From the NCBI RefSeq assembly GCF_030012215.1, contig NZ_JASCXX010000001.1, positions 310,001 to 374,000 of the forward strand: a stretch of DNA of 64,000 bases. Direction: 5' to 3'. The translations under genes and the position numbers were made by a program. Shown piece after piece: positions 1 to 8,696 of the stretch. The DNA comes from Anaerobaca lacustris (GTDB lineage: Bacteria; Planctomycetota; Phycisphaerae; Sedimentisphaerales; Anaerobacaceae). The notes beneath the pieces were generated by a model. The model was given only the letters and a program-made list of their open reading frames with translations, was not told where the DNA came from and did no database searches. The first letter of the stretch is position 1. Every line of letters starts with the position of its first letter.

Positions 1-1
1 C

Positions 2-940
2 GCTCGCTACCTCCAGGCCCTGAAGCAGGCGGACCAGGGGCAGTGGGACATCGAGGCGCTGCACATGGGCATCGGCACGGAGGACGTGCCGATCTTTCGC
101 GGCATGTACGACTATGCAGTGCTCGCGGCGGGCGCCACGCTTGTCGGCGCCGAACTGATCCTTTCGGGCGAGGTTGACGTCGCGTTCAATCCGTCGGGGG
201 GGTATCACCATGCGTTCCCCGAGAAAGCGGCGGGTTTCTGCTACATCAATGACAACGCCATCACCTGTTCGGTCTTAGCCGAGGCGGGCAAGCGGGTCCT
301 CTTTCTGGACATCGACGTGCACTGCGGAGACGGCGTCGCCTACGCCTTCCATGACCGTTCGGATGTCATGACGATCTCTCTCCACGAGAATCCCAGGATG
401 CTCTTTCCCGGGACGGGATTCGAAGACGAAATCGGCGAGGGTAAGGGTCGGGGCTATTGCGTCAATCTCCCGCTGCCTGTGGGGACGTACGATCGTGCCT
501 ACCTGTATGCGTTCGAGTCCGTCGTGATGCCGCTGATCGGCGCCTTCGATCCCGATGTGATCGTTTTCGAACTCGGGGCCGATGCGTTGGCCGGTGACCC
601 GCTCGCCCATCTTCATCTGACCAACAACACCTACGCGGAAATCATCAAACGCCTGCTGAGCTTCGACAAGCCGATCCTCGCCACCGGAGGGGGTGGCTAC
701 AGCGTCGAAAACACTATCCGCGCCTGGGCCCTGGCTTGGACGGTCTTCACCGGTGACGACGATGACTTTGGCCTCGGCGCCCTGATGGGCGGCGTGATGA
801 TGGAGAGCACCGACTGGCAGGGGGGGTTCCGGGACAGGCAACTGGTCGTCACGGACGAACAAAGACGGGCCGTTATCCCGGCACTGGATGCTTCCATCGA
901 TCTGATCAAGGCCAAGGTCTTCCCCATTCACGGCCTCTGA
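2..940 (+). CDS. acuC: AcuC-like histone deacetylase family protein (5' truncated by window edge)
   Basis: Zinc-dependent deacetylase of the class I/II histone deacetylase (arginase-like) fold. The frame is open to the window edge: in-frame codons from base 2 continue the family pattern, so the ATG at 65 is internal. Visible signatures are the FNPSGGYHHA segment with the paired catalytic histidines, the DIDVHCGDG zinc-ligand motif, and a late GGGGYS loop. In Bacillus, AcuC removes acetyl groups from acetyl-CoA synthetase and so reactivates it. Here an acs gene lies 1.5 kb away on the other strand, which supports a role in control of acetate activation, although that is inference. The gene ends in a bidirectional hairpin shared with the convergent transporter gene. 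Deacetylation of polyamines or other small substrates is an alternative for this fold. Confidence 0.85.
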   Translation, partial: ARYLQALKQADQGQWDIEALHMGIGTEDVPIFRGMYDYAVLAAGATLVGAELILSGEVDVAFNPSGGYHHAFPEKAAGFCYINDNAITCSVLAEAGKRVLFLDIDVHCGDGVAYAFHDRSDVMTISLHENPRMLFPGTGFEDEIGEGKGRGYCVNLPLPVGTYDRAYLYAFESVVMPLIGAFDPDVIVFELGADALAGDPLAHLHLTNNTYAEIIKRLLSFDKPILATGGGGYSVENTIRAWALAWTVFTGDDDDFGLGALMGGVMMESTDWQGGFRDRQLVVTDEQRRAVIPALDASIDLIKAKVFPIHGL

Positions 941-957
941 TCGGCCTGTCCAACGAA

Positions 958-984
958 AAAGACCCGGGACGAGCCCGGGTCTTT
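958..984. terminator. Bidirectional rho-independent terminator
   Basis: A perfect 11-bp inverted repeat (AAAGACCCGGG at 958-968 and its complement at 974-984) encloses a 5-base loop. It lies between the stop of the acuC-like gene and the stop of the convergent MFS gene. The A-run on one side and T-run on the other suit termination from either direction. Confidence 0.85.
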
Positions 985-1006
985 CAATGACTGCCAGTAT
1001 GGAAGG

Positions 1007-2353
1007 CTATGCCTTCCTGAAGGTTCCGTCGAGTTCGCCCTTGATCTCCGCCTTGACGGCCGGTTCGGAGACGGCGATGGGCTTGAGTGTCGCTGCGACG
1101 GCTGCGGCCGCCAGGCAGGCGATGCCGGCGGGAATGAAAGCCCACATCCAGGCCTGTGCGTTGCCCATCAAACCGCCCAGCCGCGGACCGACCAGGCCGC
1201 CGACGCCGTAGGCCATAAAGACCCACGGATAGTTCTCGCCTACGCTCTTGTTGCCGAACAGGTCGGCCGTCGCCGCCGGGAACAATGCGAAATTGCCGCC
1301 GAAGTTGAAGCCAATGACCGCGGCGCCGAGGTAAAGGCCGATCTCGTTGCCTCCGATGAAGTAGAACAGGATCATCATGACACCCTGGAGGGCGTTCATC
1401 AGCACGATCGAGTTTCTTCTGCCAAGTCGGTCCGACGCCGCGCCCCAGATGATTCGGCCCAGTCCATTGAGCAGGGCATAGAACAGGCCCATCGCCGTGC
1501 CGGCGATGATTGTGGCCTGGGTCGGTTCGACGCCCGCCTTGCCGAGCGCCTCCTCCCCGAACAGCCCGATGATACCGATGACCATCAGCCCGGCACCGGC
1601 GCCGAACGTGAAGTTGGCGAACAGGATCCAGAACTGCCGAGTCTTGGCCATCTGGCGTGGCCTCAGGTTGACTCCGCCTTCACTGCCCTTGCCCGTGGTC
1701 GGCGGCGTCCAGCCCTGCGGCAACCAGCCGGCCGGCGGGTTGACCATAACGAGTGAGCCGAGACCGACCAGGACGGCGAAGAGCACCCCGTAGAGCTTGA
1801 ACACGTCGCTGACGTCCCAGCCGGCGCCATAGAGGCCGGCCCAGCCGGGTGTCAGGTCGATGGGCCCGAATTTGAACCCCTGGGTCAGCTTCACCCAGAT
1901 CAGCGCGCCGAATCCAAACCCCGCCACGGCGAGCCCCATGATCAGGCCCTTCTTGTCGGGAAACCACTTCGCCAGCGCGGCGATCGGGCAGACATACGCC
2001 AGGCCGATCCCCGCGCCGCCCAAGACCCCGACGCCGAGAAGGACACCCCAGAAACTGGTGCCGGCGAATCCCGCAATCAGATAGCCGATGCCGAGTATGA
2101 AGCCGCCGGTCAGGGCGACAATGCGCGGGCCGGCCTTTGCCTGCCACTTACCGGCGATGAGCGCCATGATCACGGCGAAGGATACCAGCCCCACCGAGAA
2201 CGGCCATTGCGTCTTGTCGGGGGAGAAGTTGAACGGCTCTGCAGTGAGCTTGCTCGTGAACGCCGACCACGCATAGATGGCGCCCAGACACAGTTGAATC
2301 AGGATTCCGCCCACCACGACCAGCCAGCGATTCACGACCTTTCCTTCAGGCAT
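1007..2353 (-). CDS. MFS transporter, oxalate/formate antiporter (OxlT-like) family
   Basis: Predicted 448-residue inner-membrane carrier with about 12 hydrophobic helices. The N-terminus (NRWLVVVGG followed by a GAIYAWS segment) is the usual opening of the OxlT-like branch of the major facilitator superfamily. The ATG at 2353 is chosen because AGGAGAG lies just upstream. The longer open frame to 2461 would begin inside acs and lacks a ribosome site. It follows acs by 73 bases in the same direction, so the pair may be co-transcribed and the carrier may move acetate or another small carboxylate. The substrate cannot be read from the sequence. The gap to acs holds a perfect 26-bp palindrome. 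Confidence 0.8.
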   Translation of the reverse strand: MPEGKVVNRWLVVVGGILIQLCLGAIYAWSAFTSKLTAEPFNFSPDKTQWPFSVGLVSFAVIMALIAGKWQAKAGPRIVALTGGFILGIGYLIAGFAGTSFWGVLLGVGVLGGAGIGLAYVCPIAALAKWFPDKKGLIMGLAVAGFGFGALIWVKLTQGFKFGPIDLTPGWAGLYGAGWDVSDVFKLYGVLFAVLVGLGSLVMVNPPAGWLPQGWTPPTTGKGSEGGVNLRPRQMAKTRQFWILFANFTFGAGAGLMVIGIIGLFGEEALGKAGVEPTQATIIAGTAMGLFYALLNGLGRIIWGAASDRLGRRNSIVLMNALQGVMMILFYFIGGNEIGLYLGAAVIGFNFGGNFALFPAATADLFGNKSVGENYPWVFMAYGVGGLVGPRLGGLMGNAQAWMWAFIPAGIACLAAAAVAATLKPIAVSEPAVKAEIKGELDGTFRKA

Positions 2354-2378
2354 GCTCTCTCCTTGTGTGGAAAAGGGC

Positions 2379-2404
2379 CGGGTGCGCACCCGGGTGCGCA
2401 CCCG
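2379..2404. repeat. 26-bp perfect palindrome between acs and MFS gene
   Basis: Two head-to-tail copies of the self-complementary 12-mer GGGTGCGCACCC flanked by C and G give a 26-bp sequence that equals its own reverse complement. It sits 25 bases upstream of the MFS start codon. It could be a strong mRNA hairpin separating expression of acs from the transporter, or a tandem operator for a dimeric regulator. It has no following T-run, so it is not a standard terminator. Confidence 0.75.
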
Positions 2405-2426
2405 ACTCATTTGCTGCGTGACGAGA

Positions 2427-4406
2427 TTACTTTCCTCGACCTTTGACCAGGACCTCCACAACGTGTGGATCGGCCAAGGTCGTGATGTCGCCGAGATTGT
2501 CGGTGTTGTTCTCGGCGATCTTGCGGAGGATGCGACGCATGATCTTGCCGGAACGGGTCTTCGGCAGGGCCGGTGCGAACTGGATCATTTCCGGCGCTGC
2601 GATCGGGCCGATCTCCTTGCGCACGTGCATGACCAGTTCCTTCTTGAGGTCGTCGCTTTCCTGGACACCCTCGTTGAGGGTCACGAAGGCATACAAGGCC
2701 TGTCCCTTGATCTCGTGCGGCATCGGCGTCACGGCGGCCTCGGCCACCTTCGGATGGCTGACCAGGGCGCTCTCGACCTCGGCGGTGCCGATGCGGTGAC
2801 CGGAGACGTTGACGACGTCGTCGATTCGGCCCATCAGCCAGTAGTCGCCGTCCTGATCGACGCGACAGCCATCGCCGGTGAAATACTGATCGGCAAACAT
2901 GGTGAAGTACGTGTCGATGAACCGATCGTGGTCGCCCCACATGGTCCGCATGATGCCGGGCCAGGGCTTGCGAATGCAGAGCTTGCCGCCCTCGTTGGGG
3001 CCGCACTCGCTGGCGTCGTCGCGCAGGATGACCGGATCGACGCCGAAGAACGGTTTGGTCGCGCTGCCCGGCTTGAGCGTGACGGCGCCCGGCAGCGGCG
3101 TGATCAGGATGCCGCCGGTTTCGGTCTGCCACCAAGTGTCCACGATGGGGCACTTCTTGTGGCCGATGTGCTCGTAATACCACATCCAGGCCTCGGGGTT
3201 GATCGGCTCGCCGACCGTGCCCAGGATCCGCAGGGTGTCCAGCTTGTATTTGGCGGGCCACTCCTCGCCCAGGCGCATCAGCGCGCGAATCGCCGTGGGT
3301 GCCGTGTAGAACACCGTGACCCCGAACTTGTCGCACACCTGCCAGAAACGGCCTGCATCCGGATAGGTCGGAACGCCCTCGAACATCAGGGTGGTGGCCC
3401 CATTGGCCAGCGGGCCATAGACGATGTAACTGTGTCCGGTCACCCAGCCGATGTCGGCGGTACACCAGTAGATGTCATCCTCGTGCACGTCGAAGATCGT
3501 CTTGTGGCTCAAGGCGACGTGCAGCAGGTAGCCGGCGGTTGTGTGGACCACGCCCTTGGGCTTGCCGGTGGAGCCGGAGGTGTAGAGGATGAACAGCGGG
3601 TCCTCTGCGTTCATCTTCTCGGCCTCGCATTGCTCGGCGGCTCCGGCCATTTCGTCATGATACCACACGTCGCGTCCCGGCTCCATGTGGCAGGGATCGT
3701 CCGTCTCCTTCGTCACGATGACGCACTCGATCGACGGGGTCTTCTTCAGGGCTTCGTCGGCGATGTTCTTCAGCGGGATATGCTTGCCGGCACGCAGCGA
3801 TACGTTGGACGTAACCAGCATTCGGCACTCGGAGTCGTTGATGCGTCCTTCCAGTGCGTCGGCGCTGAAGCCGCCGAAGATGATCGAGTGGATCGCACCG
3901 ATGCGCGTGCACGCAAGCATCACAATCGGAAGCTCCGGGACCATGGGCATGTAAATCGCCACGCGGTCGCCCCTCTTGACTCCTTTGGACTTCAGGACGT
4001 TGGCGAACTTGCAGACCTCTTTGTGTAGCTCCTCATAGGTGAATTTCCTGACGGCCGAATCGACCTCGCCTTGCCAGAGGAGGGCCGTCTTCTTGGCGGT
4101 CGGTGTACCCAGATGGCGATCGAGGCAGTTGTAGGAGACGTTCAGTTGTCCGTCGGCGAACCATGTGTGCTCGATCTTGCGCGCCTTGGTGTCCCATGTG
4201 TATTCGAGGCTCTGGGTCGGCTCCTTGAACCAGGACAGCGATCTGGCCTGTTCCAGCCAGAACCCATCCGGGTCCTTGACCGACTTCTCCCACATCTGTT
4301 TGTACTGGGCCTCCGAGGAGATGTAGGCCTTCTTCCTGATCTCTTCGGGCGGAGGAAACGTTCGACTCTCGGTCATCAGAGAGTTGATGGCTTGCTCTTG
4401 CGTCAT
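2427..4406 (-). CDS. acs: Acetyl-CoA synthetase
   Basis: AMP-forming acetate:CoA ligase, 659 residues, the normal family length. It activates acetate to acetyl-adenylate and then acetyl-CoA in the cytoplasm. Visible motifs are the nucleotide-binding loop [10 protein letters not shown] near residue 270, the [10 protein letters not shown] adenylate motif, the hinge/GRIDD region with NVSGHRIGT, and the C-terminal [11 protein letters not shown] segment whose lysine is the regulatory acetylation site in characterised Acs enzymes. GAAGGAGA stands 6-7 bases before the ATG. A strong promoter lies about 130 bases upstream. The nearby AcuC-like deacetylase would be the natural partner for reversal of lysine acetylation. 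Confidence 0.97.
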   Translation of the reverse strand: MTQEQAINSLMTESRTFPPPEEIRKKAYISSEAQYKQMWEKSVKDPDGFWLEQARSLSWFKEPTQSLEYTWDTKARKIEHTWFADGQLNVSYNCLDRHLGTPTAKKTALLWQGEVDSAVRKFTYEELHKEVCKFANVLKSKGVKRGDRVAIYMPMVPELPIVMLACTRIGAIHSIIFGGFSADALEGRINDSECRMLVTSNVSLRAGKHIPLKNIADEALKKTPSIECVIVTKETDDPCHMEPGRDVWYHDEMAGAAEQCEAEKMNAEDPLFILYTSGSTGKPKGVVHTTAGYLLHVALSHKTIFDVHEDDIYWCTADIGWVTGHSYIVYGPLANGATTLMFEGVPTYPDAGRFWQVCDKFGVTVFYTAPTAIRALMRLGEEWPAKYKLDTLRILGTVGEPINPEAWMWYYEHIGHKKCPIVDTWWQTETGGILITPLPGAVTLKPGSATKPFFGVDPVILRDDASECGPNEGGKLCIRKPWPGIMRTMWGDHDRFIDTYFTMFADQYFTGDGCRVDQDGDYWLMGRIDDVVNVSGHRIGTAEVESALVSHPKVAEAAVTPMPHEIKGQALYAFVTLNEGVQESDDLKKELVMHVRKEIGPIAAPEMIQFAPALPKTRSGKIMRRILRKIAENNTDNLGDITTLADPHVVEVLVKGRGK

Positions 4407-4535
4407 TGCGGTCTCCTTCTACGTGATGAACAATTCGTCTTGACGGTTTCGCATTTTGCTCGTCGTCAGCAGCCTCACACAGGGCCGATTTCGGCCATTT
4501 CTGAGGCACCGGTACGGGCAGAATGTAAAACAAAA

Positions 4536-4565
4536 TTTATAATACGTCCGATGGGCAGATGTCAA
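4536..4565 (-). promoter_or_regulatory. Sigma-70-type promoter of acs
   Basis: On the minus strand TTGACA (4565-4560) and TATAAA (4541-4536) are separated by 18 bases, close to consensus in a GC-rich background. The predicted leader is about 120 bases. Upstream (4566-4894) I see no gene. A short hairpin (CCGGGTG at 4594-4600 with its complement at 4613-4619) is the only structure noticed there. Confidence 0.7.
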
Positions 4566-4894
4566 AAAGAAAATTTGAAACTTGCACGGGTCACCGGGTG
4601 CCTGGGGTCCCACACCCGGATCGCGGCGGGTCAGGTGATGGATCCCCAGGTGGTCCTCCCGGTCGTCGGCTCGACTCCCTCGCATCCAAGGCCCTTTGAG
4701 ATCCCCGTGTGGTTGACTACAAGAACTCTCCATCGGTCCGCAGCGGAATGGGTAGCCCTCTTCAACGGCGAATGATCGGTGCGCCTGTGGGGGCAGCATC
4801 GCTGCCCGGGTACGGCTGGAAGGGAGGGCATTATCGGGCATGTGTTGGGCCGGGTTTGTGGGGGGCATGTGCGTGCGGCCGCTTCCGGGGCGAA

Positions 4895-4923
4895 TTGACA
4901 TTCCATGCGGGCAAAAGGACTTA
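4895..4923 (+). promoter_or_regulatory. Possible promoter of the exopolysaccharide/exosortase block
   Basis: TTGACA at 4895-4900 is followed after 17 bases by GACTTA at 4918-4923, 33 bases before the preferred start codon. The -35 hexamer is perfect but the -10 is poor, so an activator or alternative sigma factor may be needed. Confidence 0.4.
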
Positions 4924-4956
4924 AGCGCGCCCGTGCAGCAACCGATAAAGCCAAGG

Positions 4957-6819
4957 ATGTGCTACGTACGACTCGCTATCTACGATTTCGCCCGCAGAGC
5001 AGGCCTGTGGCTGACGGTCGCTGCGCTGACCGCGGCGGTTGCCGGGTGCAGCAACAAGCTGCTGGACCCGGCGCAGATCGGACGATTCCGTCCGACGCCG
5101 GCGGTCAATGTGATCCTCGATTCGCTCGGTGTGGCCGAGGAGACGCCGGTGGCGTGGGCGGCCGCCGACGAGCCGCGGCCGCAGGACATCGTCGCCGTCC
5201 AGGGCGACTACACGCTGCGAACGGGCGACCTCGTGCGCATCTCGATTTTCGAGCTCTACCAGGAAGGGGCGACGATGGTCAACGACTACGTCGTCTCGGA
5301 GACCGGCAAGATCTCGATCCCCGAGGTCGGCGTGATGCAGGCGGCGGGTCTGACGGAGACGCAGTTGGAGCAGGAGATCCGGCAGGTCCTCTCGCCCAGC
5401 GTTCTGAAGGAGCCGTCGGTAACGGTGACGCTGATGAACTCGCAGCAGCGGACGTTCTCGATCCTGGGCAACGGCGTGCCGCAGCCGGGTCGGTACGGCA
5501 TCCCTCGCTACGACTTTCGACTGACCGACGCGCTGGCGACGGCCGGCGGGCCGATGCAGTTCAACGTCAGCCACATCTACGTCGCGCGGGCCCATGATCC
5601 GGCAGCGGCGCCACCGATGGCGCGGCCGGAAATCGATGAACTCGAACTGGTCGAGCCTCGGTCGCTGCAGGACGTGTCTTTGCCCGCTCCGGCCGTTCGG
5701 CCGCCCGCGCCTTCGCTGACGGTGCCCCAGGGAGAGATTCCGGTCCCTTCCGAACCGGCCGAGAAATTCGAGCTCGAACGGGAGATGCTCGACCTGATCA
5801 AGCCGTCATCCGGCTCGACATGGCCCGCGCCCGGCAGGCCGGTGTCGCAACGGCCCGCTCCATCGGCGCAGGAGAGCATTTCGGCGTCGGTAGTGCCGCC
5901 GGGCTACCGACTGTTGGCGCCCGAGAAACCTGTAGCGGCGAAAGATCCCGCCGCCAGTGATGTCCTGATCGCGCCGACCGAGTTTGGGGACGCACGTGGC
6001 GAGACCGATCGATCCACACCGCCGCGGCCGGAGCCTGCCGGCAGGGTGGAGTGGGTCTTCCGAAATGGTCAATGGGTCCCGGTCCCGGTCGAGCCGGGTT
6101 ACCAGGCGCAGCCCGCGACGCCCGCTCCGCCGGCCCCGGACCGCCGGTCGCAGGAGGCGCCCGTTGAAGAGGAACACGCCGGCCCGATCGAATGGGTTCA
6201 GGAAAACGGACAGTGGATTCCGGTCGAGAAGGGCAAGCCCCGGCCGGCGACTCCTGTGGCCGTCGAGCCGCGACCGGAGGCCCGGCCGCCGAAGGTCGAA
6301 CCGCTGCCGATGGACGCCGAGTGGCAGGAGGCGGTGCAAACGCGTCTGATGAAGGTCCCGGCCGACAAGCTGCTGGCGGGTGACCCACGCTACAATGTCG
6401 TCATCAAGCCGGGCGACACGATCTACGTGCCGGTCGATCTGATCGGCGAGTTCTGCATCATGGGCAATGTCAATCGCGCCGGGTTCATCGGTCTCACGGG
6501 CCGGCCGATGACGTTGAAGATGGCCATCGCGGCCGCCGGGGGGCTTGGACCGCTGGCGTATCCGAAGACCTGCGAGGTCGTACGCCGACTCGGTGGTGAC
6601 AGAGAGCAGATCGTCATGGTCGATCTGGACAAGATCGCCAGCGGTGAGCAGCCCGACTTCTTCATCAAGCCGAACGACCTGATCAACGTGGGGACGCATC
6701 CCACTTCACGGTGGCGGGCGGCGTTGCGAAACGCCTTCCGCGCGGCCTACGGCTTTGCGTTTGTGTACGATCGCAACTTCGTCTATGCGGACGACTACTA
6801 CGGCACCTCGTTGTTCTGA
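4957..6819 (+). CDS. Polysaccharide export lipoprotein with Poly_export/SLBB domains
   Basis: Predicted 620-residue outer-membrane lipoprotein of the Wza-type polysaccharide export family. The start at 4957 gives a twin-Arg-basic N-region, a hydrophobic stretch and an AVAGC lipobox; an in-frame start at 4840 would bury this signal. The first export domain runs about residues 85-210 (GDLVRISIFE; GVPQPGRYGIPR). Then comes a roughly 250-residue Pro/Ala-rich linker containing two copies of an EWV-x-x-NGQW-x-PV motif (about residues 364 and 411). The second SLBB part (GDTIYVPVDLIGEF) and a C-terminal amphipathic region follow. It heads a block with an exosortase, an EpsI-like protein and a Wzc-like protein, which fits export of a surface polysaccharide. 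The long repeat-bearing insertion is unusual for Wza proteins. Confidence 0.85.
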   Translation: MCYVRLAIYDFARRAGLWLTVAALTAAVAGCSNKLLDPAQIGRFRPTPAVNVILDSLGVAEETPVAWAAADEPRPQDIVAVQGDYTLRTGDLVRISIFELYQEGATMVNDYVVSETGKISIPEVGVMQAAGLTETQLEQEIRQVLSPSVLKEPSVTVTLMNSQQRTFSILGNGVPQPGRYGIPRYDFRLTDALATAGGPMQFNVSHIYVARAHDPAAAPPMARPEIDELELVEPRSLQDVSLPAPAVRPPAPSLTVPQGEIPVPSEPAEKFELEREMLDLIKPSSGSTWPAPGRPVSQRPAPSAQESISASVVPPGYRLLAPEKPVAAKDPAASDVLIAPTEFGDARGETDRSTPPRPEPAGRVEWVFRNGQWVPVPVEPGYQAQPATPAPPAPDRRSQEAPVEEEHAGPIEWVQENGQWIPVEKGKPRPATPVAVEPRPEARPPKVEPLPMDAEWQEAVQTRLMKVPADKLLAGDPRYNVVIKPGDTIYVPVDLIGEFCIMGNVNRAGFIGLTGRPMTLKMAIAAAGGLGPLAYPKTCEVVRRLGGDREQIVMVDLDKIASGEQPDFFIKPNDLINVGTHPTSRWRAALRNAFRAAYGFAFVYDRNFVYADDYYGTSLF

Positions 6820-6837
6820 TGGAATGGTTCGATCACC

Positions 6838-7875
6838 GTGGTCCAGATATCTTGCTCGGTTCCAGAGACGCATCCTTCGAGTCCCGCTCGAAGAAGCTGG
6901 GGCGGACTCGCGCGGTGCAGTTACGTCAAGGTCGCGGTCGTGGCCGGGCTGCTTGGCGTGCTGTTCCGCAACGAGATCGAGCAGATCGTCCGTCTGTGGA
7001 TGACTGACGCGAACTGGTCGCACGGTTTTCTCATTCCGCTGTTCAGCCTGTACTTCATCCATCAGCGGCGGGACGGGATTCTGGCCCTGCAATACGTACG
7101 CGACCCGCTGGCCGAGATGCTGGCCGGGCGTCGTCCCGGGCGTCTGGGGCCGGGCCAGACGCGTTCGTGCTATCTGGGGCTGGTCCTGCTGCTTGGTACG
7201 CTGATCTTCTATGTGTTCAATCTGGTCAGTCCTTCGGGCTATGCGTACTTTCGTCCGCTGTCGGTAATCCTGGCCATCGGTTCGGTGGTGCTGTTTCTCG
7301 GCGGCCGGCGGCTGCTCGCGCAGACGTGGCTGCCGATTGCCTTCCTGGTCTTCGCGGTGCCGCTGCCGCGTCGGTACTACGTGGGTCTGACGATCCCGAT
7401 GCGGCGGATCGCCGCAGCGGTGGCGACCGCGTTGCTGAACCTGGTCGATGGTCTCGAAGCCGGCTCCAGCGGCGTGGTGATCGACATCGTCTACAAGGGA
7501 CAGCGCCTGGAGCCGGCGCTCGACGTGGCCGAGGCGTGCAGTGGGATGCGCCTGCTGATGGCGTTCGTGGCGCTCGGTGTGGCGATGGCCTATCTTCACG
7601 AGCGGCCGCTGTGGCATCGCATCGTCCTGCTGGCCGCAACGATTCCCATCGCGATCTTCTGTAACATCGTGCGCGTGACGGCGACGGGGTTCATTTACGT
7701 GCTGGCCGATCCGAAATATACACAGGGAATGTACCACGATGCACTGGGCCTGGCGATGCTGCCGCTGGCCTTCGCGCTGTATGGCTTTCTGGCGTGGTTC
7801 ATGTCGAGCTTGTTCGTCGATGAGGACCGCCTCGATCAAGGCGACATGATCGTTCGCAGGTGTTCGACCCAATGA
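6838..7875 (+). CDS. xrt: Exosortase (archaeosortase/exosortase family membrane protease-transpeptidase)
   Basis: Polytopic membrane enzyme that cleaves C-terminal sorting signals (PEP-CTERM type) during protein export. The family triad is visible: Cys in EACSGMR (about residue 234), Arg in NIVRVTA (about 279) and His in MYHDA (about 300). An upstream NWSHGF element matches the conserved SHG region. The start is uncertain; GTG at 6838 lies 18 bases after the SLBB gene stop, and a later GTG just before the first membrane helix is possible. Its stop overlaps the next start (ATGA), implying translational coupling with the EpsI-like protein. No protein in this window carries an obvious PEP-CTERM tail, so its substrates must be encoded elsewhere. 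Confidence 0.88.
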   Translation: MVQISCSVPETHPSSPARRSWGGLARCSYVKVAVVAGLLGVLFRNEIEQIVRLWMTDANWSHGFLIPLFSLYFIHQRRDGILALQYVRDPLAEMLAGRRPGRLGPGQTRSCYLGLVLLLGTLIFYVFNLVSPSGYAYFRPLSVILAIGSVVLFLGGRRLLAQTWLPIAFLVFAVPLPRRYYVGLTIPMRRIAAAVATALLNLVDGLEAGSSGVVIDIVYKGQRLEPALDVAEACSGMRLLMAFVALGVAMAYLHERPLWHRIVLLAATIPIAIFCNIVRVTATGFIYVLADPKYTQGMYHDALGLAMLPLAFALYGFLAWFMSSLFVDEDRLDQGDMIVRRCSTQ

Positions 7876-8627
7876 GCGACCGCACCGAAATACGAAGTGG
7901 GTATCTTCAACCGGCGTTTCTGATCTGCGTCGGCGTGCTGGCGGCCGCCTGCGCCGGCATGTCGGTCGCCCGACAGCGGCTCGGGTTGTATCTGAAGAAA
8001 GAACCGTTGCCGCTGAAGCAGCCGCTCGATCGACTGGACGAGGCGGCGTTGGCGCCGTACGAGGTCGTTGCGAAGCTGACGATTCGGAACGAGGAGATTC
8101 TGCGGTCGCTGGGTACCGAGGACTACATTCAGTGGGTGCTGGAAGATCCCTCCGAGCCCGCGGAGAGCCCCGTCCGGCGATGTCTGCTGTTCGTCACCTA
8201 CTACCGATTGCCCGACCGAGTGCCGCACGTGCCGGAGGAATGTTACACGGGCGGCGGGTATCGACGGCTGTACGGCGAGGCCGTGACGTTACGCATCGGT
8301 CCGGACGGTGCGCGGCGCGAGGTTCCCGGCCGCTACCTGGTGTTCGAGGGCTCTCCGGGCGTCTTTTCTTCGGGGGCGCCGAGATTCCCGGTGCTGTACC
8401 TGTTTCGCGTCAGTGCCGAATACGCGGGCAGTCGCGATGCGGCCCGGATCGCCCTGAATCGAAACATTTTCAGCAGGCACGCGTACTTCTGTAAGGTCGA
8501 GCTGGTATTCAACCAGGCCCTCACGGCCCCGACTCAAGCAGCGACGGTTGCGGCGGGGGAGAGACTTCTTTCGGTGGTGCTGCCGGCCCTGGAGCGCGAT
8601 CATTGGCCGGACGACGTGAGGCGCTGA
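7872..8627 (+). CDS. Exosortase-associated EpsI-family protein
   Basis: 251-residue protein with one N-terminal membrane anchor (hydrophobic stretch around residues 13-30) and an exported domain. The central HVPEECYTGGGY segment after a TYYR strand resembles the EpsI (DUF3485) domain found fused to, or encoded next to, exosortases. It starts at ATG 7872, overlapping the exosortase stop by 4 bases. The EpsI domain's biochemical role is not established; in methanol-utilising proteobacteria EpsI is required for methanolan export. Compared with classical EpsI the N-terminal half is divergent, so I call it EpsI-like. Confidence 0.7.
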   Translation: MSDRTEIRSGYLQPAFLICVGVLAAACAGMSVARQRLGLYLKKEPLPLKQPLDRLDEAALAPYEVVAKLTIRNEEILRSLGTEDYIQWVLEDPSEPAESPVRRCLLFVTYYRLPDRVPHVPEECYTGGGYRRLYGEAVTLRIGPDGARREVPGRYLVFEGSPGVFSSGAPRFPVLYLFRVSAEYAGSRDAARIALNRNIFSRHAYFCKVELVFNQALTAPTQAATVAAGERLLSVVLPALERDHWPDDVRR

Positions 8628-8696
8628 ACGGCCGGGGTCGGCTCGATGGTCGAGAAGATTGCCTATAGCCGGCGTAGATTGGAAAGGTGAAGATCG

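Noticed and set aside
2352-4028. Long plus-strand ORF (558 codons) opposite acs
   Set aside because: It is a shadow of acs in GC-rich DNA; its translation is low in complexity and has no domain, while acs on the other strand is unmistakable.
4840-4956. Upstream start for the SLBB lipoprotein
   Set aside because: It would place about 39 residues before the signal peptide and hide the lipobox from export.
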